A stretch of DNA of 9,885 bases from an uncultured Rhodospirillales bacterium (GTDB lineage Bacteria > Pseudomonadota > Alphaproteobacteria > Acetobacterales > Acetobacteraceae). Position 1 is the first letter of the stretch; each line of letters opens with the position of its first letter. Of the stretch, positions 6,018 through 9,885 are shown piece by piece. The translations under genes were made by a program, and so were the position numbers. A model generated the notes under the pieces. It was not told the origin of the DNA. It did no database searches and saw only the letters and a list, made by a program, of their open reading frames with translations. The stretch spans positions 1 through 9,885 of the forward strand of contig CAIYPH010000600.1 in assembly GCA_903928045.1 (NCBI GenBank). Reading direction: 5' to 3'.

Positions 6018-6866
6018 ATGGCACTGCCCCATGACCGCGGCCGCATCGACTTCGCCACCTGGCAGCCCCAGCATTTCCTGTGGTCGCTCCAGGGCAAGGT
6101 AGCCACCATCACGCTCAACCGGCCGGAGCGGAAGAACCCACTGACCTTCGAGAGCTACGCCGAGTTGCGAGACCTGTTCCGCGCCCTCGTTTATGCCGAC
6201 GCGGTGAAGGCGGTGGTGATCACCGGCGCCGGCGGCAATTTCTGCAGCGGCGGCGATGTGCATGAGATCATCGGCCCGCTGGTGCGCATGCAGGAGGCCG
6301 GCGACACCCAGGGGCTGCTGGATTTCACCCGCATGACCGGTGACCTTGTAAAGGCGATGCGCGCCTGCCCGCAGGTGATCGTCTCGGCGGTCGATGGCGT
6401 CTGCGCCGGCGCCGGCGCCATTCTCGCGATGGCCTCCGACCTGCGGCTGGGCACCGCCGGCAGCAAGACGGCGTTTCTGTTCGCACGCGTGGGCTTGGCG
6501 GGCGCCGACATGGGGGCCTGCAACATCCTGCCCCGCATCATCGGCGTCGGCCGGGCCGCCGAGCTGTTCTACACCGGGCGATCGATGGATGGCGTGGAGG
6601 GCGAGCGCTGGGGCTTCTTCAACCGGCTCTGCGCGCCAGATGCGGTGCTGACCGAGGCAGAGGCACTCGCCACCAGCATCGCGGACGGGCCGACCTTCGC
6701 CCACGCGATGACCAAGCGCTGCCTACACCAGGAATGGGACATGGATATCGACAGCGCCATCGAGGCGGAGGCCCAGGCCCAGGCGATTTGCATGCAAACC
6801 AAGGACTTCGGCCGCGCCTTTTACGCCTTCGCCGAGCGGCGGAAGCCGGTGTTTGCGGGGAACTGA
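6018..6866 (+). CDS. Enoyl-CoA hydratase/isomerase (crotonase) family protein
   Basis: A 282-residue crotonase-fold protein acting on an acyl-CoA thioester in the cytoplasm. The family core is clear: [17 protein letters not shown], then the first oxyanion-hole segment GNFCSGGD (73-80) and the second [17 protein letters not shown] (127-143). In classical hydratases a Glu follows the second glycine segment (rat Glu144); Ile135 stands there. The second catalytic Glu (rat Glu164, in QPE) aligns with Val158 in [13 protein letters not shown]. Asp164, in the stretch after VGLA, lies close to where dienoyl-CoA isomerase has a catalytic Asp. The protein is therefore unlikely to be a standard 2-enoyl-CoA hydratase; isomerase, lyase or ring-modifying chemistry is possible. 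ATG 6018 has AGGAG (6005-6009) eight bases upstream. It probably shares a transcript with the kinase gene. No CoA ligase or thiolase is in view to name the pathway. Confidence 0.88.
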   Translation: MALPHDRGRIDFATWQPQHFLWSLQGKVATITLNRPERKNPLTFESYAELRDLFRALVYADAVKAVVITGAGGNFCSGGDVHEIIGPLVRMQEAGDTQGLLDFTRMTGDLVKAMRACPQVIVSAVDGVCAGAGAILAMASDLRLGTAGSKTAFLFARVGLAGADMGACNILPRIIGVGRAAELFYTGRSMDGVEGERWGFFNRLCAPDAVLTEAEALATSIADGPTFAHAMTKRCLHQEWDMDIDSAIEAEAQAQAICMQTKDFGRAFYAFAERRKPVFAGN

Positions 6867-6869
6867 GGC

Positions 6870-8153
6870 TCAGGCGCCCCGCAGCGCCGCGTAGAGGCTG
6901 AGATGCTCGGCCAGGGTCTCTTCATTCCCGGCCGGGCCGCGCATCGTCTTGGCGATGGCAGGGAGGCGGGCGCGGTCGGCCGCCAACTCGGCCAGCATGT
7001 CGGCCAGCGCCACAGCATCGCCGACCGGGAAATGCAGCCCATCCACCCCGTCCCTAACCTTCTCGGCCATGCCCCCGATATCCGAGCAGATCACCGGGCG
7101 GCGGTTGCGCAGGCATTCCTGGATCACCACCGGGGCGTTTTCCCACCAGATCGAGGGCACCACAACGGCATCCACGCCGCGCATCAACCGGTCCACCTGC
7201 TCGTTCCCGTAGGGGCCATGGAAGCGCACGTTGCGGCCGGTTTCGGCAAGGCGGGCGGTGAAGCGGGCCTGGAATTCCGCTGGCTGGTTGGTGTGGTCGC
7301 CATGCACCTCGATCTGCACCGCGCTATTGCCATCCGCCTCCAGCAGAGCGGCAGCATCGAGCAGCACGTCGATGCCCTTCAGCGTGGAAATCTGCCCGAA
7401 ATAGCCGATGCGCAGCCGCGCCCCTGACCGCGACGGCGTGGCTACTTCGGTGGGGGGGGCGATGATGTTTTCGATCACACTGACCCGCGCGGCATCCAGC
7501 CCCCAGGTAATGTAGCGATCGGCGAGGAAGCGGCTCGGCGAGACGAAATGGTCGACAAGCCCAAAGAAGCGCTGGACATATGCCTGCCGGAGGAAGAAAT
7601 CGGCCCGGCCGTATTCGGGGAAGCAGCGGTTGCACTCCCGCAAAGTGGCCTGGTTGCACAGTTCCTGCCGCTCGCGCTTCACCATTTGCCCATAATGGTT
7701 GCAGATCGCCTGGTATTCATGGAGCGTCAGCACAATCCGGCAATCCGGCAGGGTCTCGCGGATGTGCAGGAAGGATTCCACGCCGAACACCGCATAGTGG
7801 TGGAAATGCACTACATCCGGCCGCAGATCGCGCAGCATGGCACGGAATTCGCGGGGGAAATTGGGGTCAGGGTTGGCGAATTTGAACCAGTCGAAACTGG
7901 TGGAGGTGTAGAGGAACTGGTCCGGCCCGAAGGGCTGGGTGATGGCGCTGCCGGCCCGCGTGGCGGCCTCGCGCGCCGCGCCCATGAACCAGGATTGCCA
8001 ACCCGCTTCCTGCATCGCCTGATGATGGCGCCACGCAGCGATCTCCGCCCCGCCGCGCGAGACCGCGGGGTGGCTGTGTGCGGCGATTAGGATACGGCCG
8101 GGTTCCGGTGCCGGGGCAGGGGGGGCTGCGGCGCGGGCGGTTTTGCGGCTCAT
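6870..8153 (-). CDS. Family 4 glycosyltransferase (GT-B fold)
   Basis: A 427-residue retaining glycosyltransferase. After a Pro/Ala-rich start (residues 8-18) comes ILIAAHSHPAVSRGGAE (21-37), the glycine-rich acceptor-side loop of GT4 enzymes. RIGYFGQISTLKGID (248-262) is the typical start of the C-terminal Rossmann domain, and VVPSIWWENAPVVIQE contains the E-x7-E motif (Glu338 and Glu346) that holds the nucleotide sugar. Four cysteines, C151-x14-C166-x7-C174-x2-C177, follow LTLHEYQAI and resemble a cysteine cluster seen in many GT4 proteins; it may bind a metal. No signal peptide or membrane span is seen, so it should act at the cytoplasmic face. The ATG overlaps the stop of the GT2 gene as ATGA, with a weak AGGTG ribosome site. 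Donor and acceptor sugars cannot be told. Its stop lies three bases from the convergent crotonase-family gene. Confidence 0.9.
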   Translation of the reverse strand: MSRKTARAAAPPAPAPEPGRILIAAHSHPAVSRGGAEIAAWRHHQAMQEAGWQSWFMGAAREAATRAGSAITQPFGPDQFLYTSTSFDWFKFANPDPNFPREFRAMLRDLRPDVVHFHHYAVFGVESFLHIRETLPDCRIVLTLHEYQAICNHYGQMVKRERQELCNQATLRECNRCFPEYGRADFFLRQAYVQRFFGLVDHFVSPSRFLADRYITWGLDAARVSVIENIIAPPTEVATPSRSGARLRIGYFGQISTLKGIDVLLDAAALLEADGNSAVQIEVHGDHTNQPAEFQARFTARLAETGRNVRFHGPYGNEQVDRLMRGVDAVVVPSIWWENAPVVIQECLRNRRPVICSDIGGMAEKVRDGVDGLHFPVGDAVALADMLAELAADRARLPAIAKTMRGPAGNEETLAEHLSLYAALRGA

Positions 8154-9885
8154 GACTGCACCTGTGCGGCGAGCGCCCCGCCCCAGCGGGCCTCGTGCAC
8201 CCAGGCGTTGTAGAGCGTCATGTTCATCCGCCAGCGTTGCTCCGATCCGGCCTGGGACTGGCGTTCGAGGTGATGCATCCGCACGCCGTGATGCACGCCA
8301 ACGGCGAGGCCGCGGGCGGCGAGGCGCAGGCAGAGATCGGCATCCTCGAAGTCCCCGACCAGGAACGCCTCGTCGAGCCCACCGATCTCGCGCAGCAGAT
8401 CGCGCCGCAGCAACATGCAGGCGGCGGTGATGGCGGGCGGGCGCTGCACGCCGGTATCGCTGGGCGGGGCGAGGCCTTTGCGCGGATGAAGCGGGAAATG
8501 CCAGCCGGCGAATTCCGGCAGCACGGTGAATGCCATGCCCTGATGCTGCACCGTGCCGTCCTCGAACAGCAGCAGCGGGCCAATGGCGCCAAGCCCGGGA
8601 TCGGCCTCAAGCGCCGCGGCCAGCACGTCGAAACCGTCGGGCTCGGCGGGGAAGACGTCGGAGTTGATCAACCCGACAATTGGTGCGCGGGCCAGGCCCA
8701 GCCCGACATTATTCGCCCCGGCATAGCCGAGATTGCGCCCGAGCAATGCGAGGCGGAAGGGGATGCCGAACCGGGCGAAGGCGGAGGCGGCGAGCAACTC
8801 GGCATCGCGCCGCCGCGCCGGTTCGTCCAGCAGATAGATGATGTCGTGCCCGCGCGCATGGGCGCTGCGGGTGGAGAGCGCGAGCTGGATTTCCATGAAG
8901 TCGATGCGCCCATAGAGTGGCACCAGCAGCGAAATCGTGGGCGAAGCGGGAGGTTCGCCAAACTGGATGACCTCGCAGGGCTTGGGCTGTGCCGTCACCG
9001 CGCGGCCGAGGCGGCCGACGGCGGGGCCCACCACGTCGTCCATCGCCGCTTGCAGGGCGCCGTAGCGCAGGTCGAACCGGTCGAGAATGGCACGTACGGC
9101 GGGCATGCCGTGCAGCACCGGCGTCGGGATGGAGCGGGTCGCCGTCGTGCCGTCCGCCAAATCGGCCTCCAGGAACATCTGCTCGCCTGACCTTATTTCC
9201 CCGGTGACCAGCGCCATGAAGCCGCACATAGGGTCCTCAAATCCGGCATCCGCGAGGCCAGCCAGCGCATCTGGGCGCGCGGAGGCAACGAAGCGGGCGG
9301 GATCGATTGGGATCGCCGTGGTGCCGCACACCAGCCGCAGGCTGCGCACCAGGCCGGGCGAGGCGAGCAGCCAGCCGATCAGTAGCAGCCCATCGGGGGG
9401 GCAGAAAATCGTGGCATCCACCTGGAAACCGAGCACGCCCGGCACCACCAAAGTAGCGGCGGGCTCGGCTTTGACCATCTCGGCGGCATCCTCCGCCGGG
9501 ATTTCTGCCGGTGCGGCGTTTAATAGGAAATATTCGAAGGCATCCCGCACCTCGCCCGTGTCCACCGCGGCGTGGGCCGGTGTGCCGAGGCCGGCAAGGT
9601 CGATCCCCGGCGCGGGCGTGGCGAGTGCAAAGACGCCCTCCTTCAGGAAGGCATCGTACAGCCCAGTGAAGCGCCCCGCGGTGACGTCGGCAACCGCCTT
9701 CGGCTGGGTCGCGCGGTAATGAGCGGCCACGAATGCGGGCAGCGGGTCCCCCGCATCGGGGGCGGCGAGGAAATGGTGCAGCGCGCTGGCGTAGCGTCCG
9801 GCGGCAATGGCGGCGTGGGCCTGTGGGTTGCGCTGGAGATACCAGGCCGCGTCGAAATAAGGCGAGCAGGCAGTGTCTGCACGGG
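8150..9885 (-). CDS. Family 2 glycosyltransferase with N-terminal repeats, 5' end off window
   Basis: The frame is open without a stop from 8150 to the right edge, giving 577 complete visible codons, so the start lies outside the window. A GTG at 9730 could be mistaken for the start, but the 51 codons before it read as coding (SPYFDAAWYLQRNP) and form the first copy of a repeat. Order of parts in visible-residue numbering: degenerate ~40-residue repeats (10-130); an unassigned, probably beta-rich region (about 140-300) with GWLLASPGLVRSLRL; and a GT-A family 2 domain (about 316-541). The GT2 domain has TISLLVPLYGR, LGRNLGYAGANN, LINSDVFP (NSDV, the DxD equivalent, at 407-410) and GDFEDADLCLRLAARG, and so looks catalytically complete. 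It overlaps the GT4 gene by four bases, and the pair probably acts on one glycan. FDxxWYL repeats are common in surface-polysaccharide glycosyltransferases of Alphaproteobacteria. Confidence 0.9.
   Translation of the reverse strand, partial: RADTACSPYFDAAWYLQRNPQAHAAIAAGRYASALHHFLAAPDAGDPLPAFVAAHYRATQPKAVADVTAGRFTGLYDAFLKEGVFALATPAPGIDLAGLGTPAHAAVDTGEVRDAFEYFLLNAAPAEIPAEDAAEMVKAEPAATLVVPGVLGFQVDATIFCPPDGLLLIGWLLASPGLVRSLRLVCGTTAIPIDPARFVASARPDALAGLADAGFEDPMCGFMALVTGEIRSGEQMFLEADLADGTTATRSIPTPVLHGMPAVRAILDRFDLRYGALQAAMDDVVGPAVGRLGRAVTAQPKPCEVIQFGEPPASPTISLLVPLYGRIDFMEIQLALSTRSAHARGHDIIYLLDEPARRRDAELLAASAFARFGIPFRLALLGRNLGYAGANNVGLGLARAPIVGLINSDVFPAEPDGFDVLAAALEADPGLGAIGPLLLFEDGTVQHQGMAFTVLPEFAGWHFPLHPRKGLAPPSDTGVQRPPAITAACMLLRRDLLREIGGLDEAFLVGDFEDADLCLRLAARGLAVGVHHGVRMHHLERQSQAGSEQRWRMNMTLYNAWVHEARWGGALAAQVQS
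9494..9856 (-). repeat. Three degenerate ~40-residue tandem protein repeats in the GT2 gene
   Basis: Copy 1 (9856-9734) begins FDAAWYLQRNPQAHAAIAAG and copy 2 (9733-9614) begins FVAAHYRATQPKAVADVTAG. They align without gaps for 30 residues with 12 identities. Copy 3 (9613-9494) has lost the aromatic start but keeps PAHAAVDTG followed nine residues later by FL, at the same spacing. The unit looks alpha-helical. Conservation is at protein level rather than DNA level, so the duplication is old. Confidence 0.6.

Noticed and set aside
5502..6704. 400-codon minus-strand open frame opposite the kinase and crotonase-family genes
   Set aside because: It spans two well-supported plus-strand genes and their gap, with no recognisable motif; a compositional artefact.
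8195..9190. 331-codon plus-strand open frame opposite the GT2 gene
   Set aside because: It is antisense to a clear GT2 domain and has shadow-like composition.

Overview
The window is GC-rich (roughly two thirds G+C by eye) and densely coding, with ATGA-type gene overlaps and Alphaproteobacteria-like gene content. A lone Flp-type pilin, a PotABCD-like transporter and glycosyltransferases with FDxxWYL-type N-terminal repeats would fit Rhodospirillales, possibly Acetobacteraceae. That placement is an inference from style and content, as no rRNA or marker gene is present.

Layout. (1) Positions 1-402: a non-coding leader followed by a small + strand Flp-type prepilin gene (166-402) with its own Shine-Dalgarno sequence. 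The leader holds a CtrA-like box and an imperfect palindrome. (2) Positions 421-4844, minus strand: a compact five-gene operon read right to left. It encodes a periplasmic substrate-binding protein, an ABC ATPase, two permeases (together a complete spermidine/putrescine-class importer) and, last, an RraA/HMG-aldolase family protein. The four transporter genes overlap or nearly touch; the RraA gene follows 23 bp later with a strong Shine-Dalgarno sequence. (3) Positions 4845-4967: a divergent intergenic region with a plausible sigma70-type promoter for the operon, whose -35 element lies inside overlapping inverted repeats. (4) Positions 4968-6866, plus strand: an APH/SrkA-type phosphotransferase, then an enoyl-CoA hydratase/isomerase family protein that lacks both classical catalytic glutamates. 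(5) Positions 6870-9885, minus strand: a GT4 glycosyltransferase and, overlapping it by 4 bp upstream, a GT2 glycosyltransferase. The GT2 gene is open to the right edge and carries three degenerate ~40-residue tandem repeats.

How the genes may work together. The importer, RraA-family protein, divergent small-molecule kinase and acyl-CoA enzyme look like an uptake-and-catabolism locus for an organic (perhaps cationic amine-type) compound, possibly governed by one regulator acting in the divergent region. No regulator gene lies in the window and the substrate cannot be read from the sequence. The two glycosyltransferases form a separate, convergently oriented unit, probably for surface polysaccharide or protein glycosylation. 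I see no RNA genes, CRISPR array, insertion sequence or phage genes.

I find no clear new defence or mobile system. The most unusual points are the residue changes in the RraA-family and enoyl-CoA hydratase-family proteins, the operator-like repeats at 4895-4920, and the repeats in the GT2 protein.
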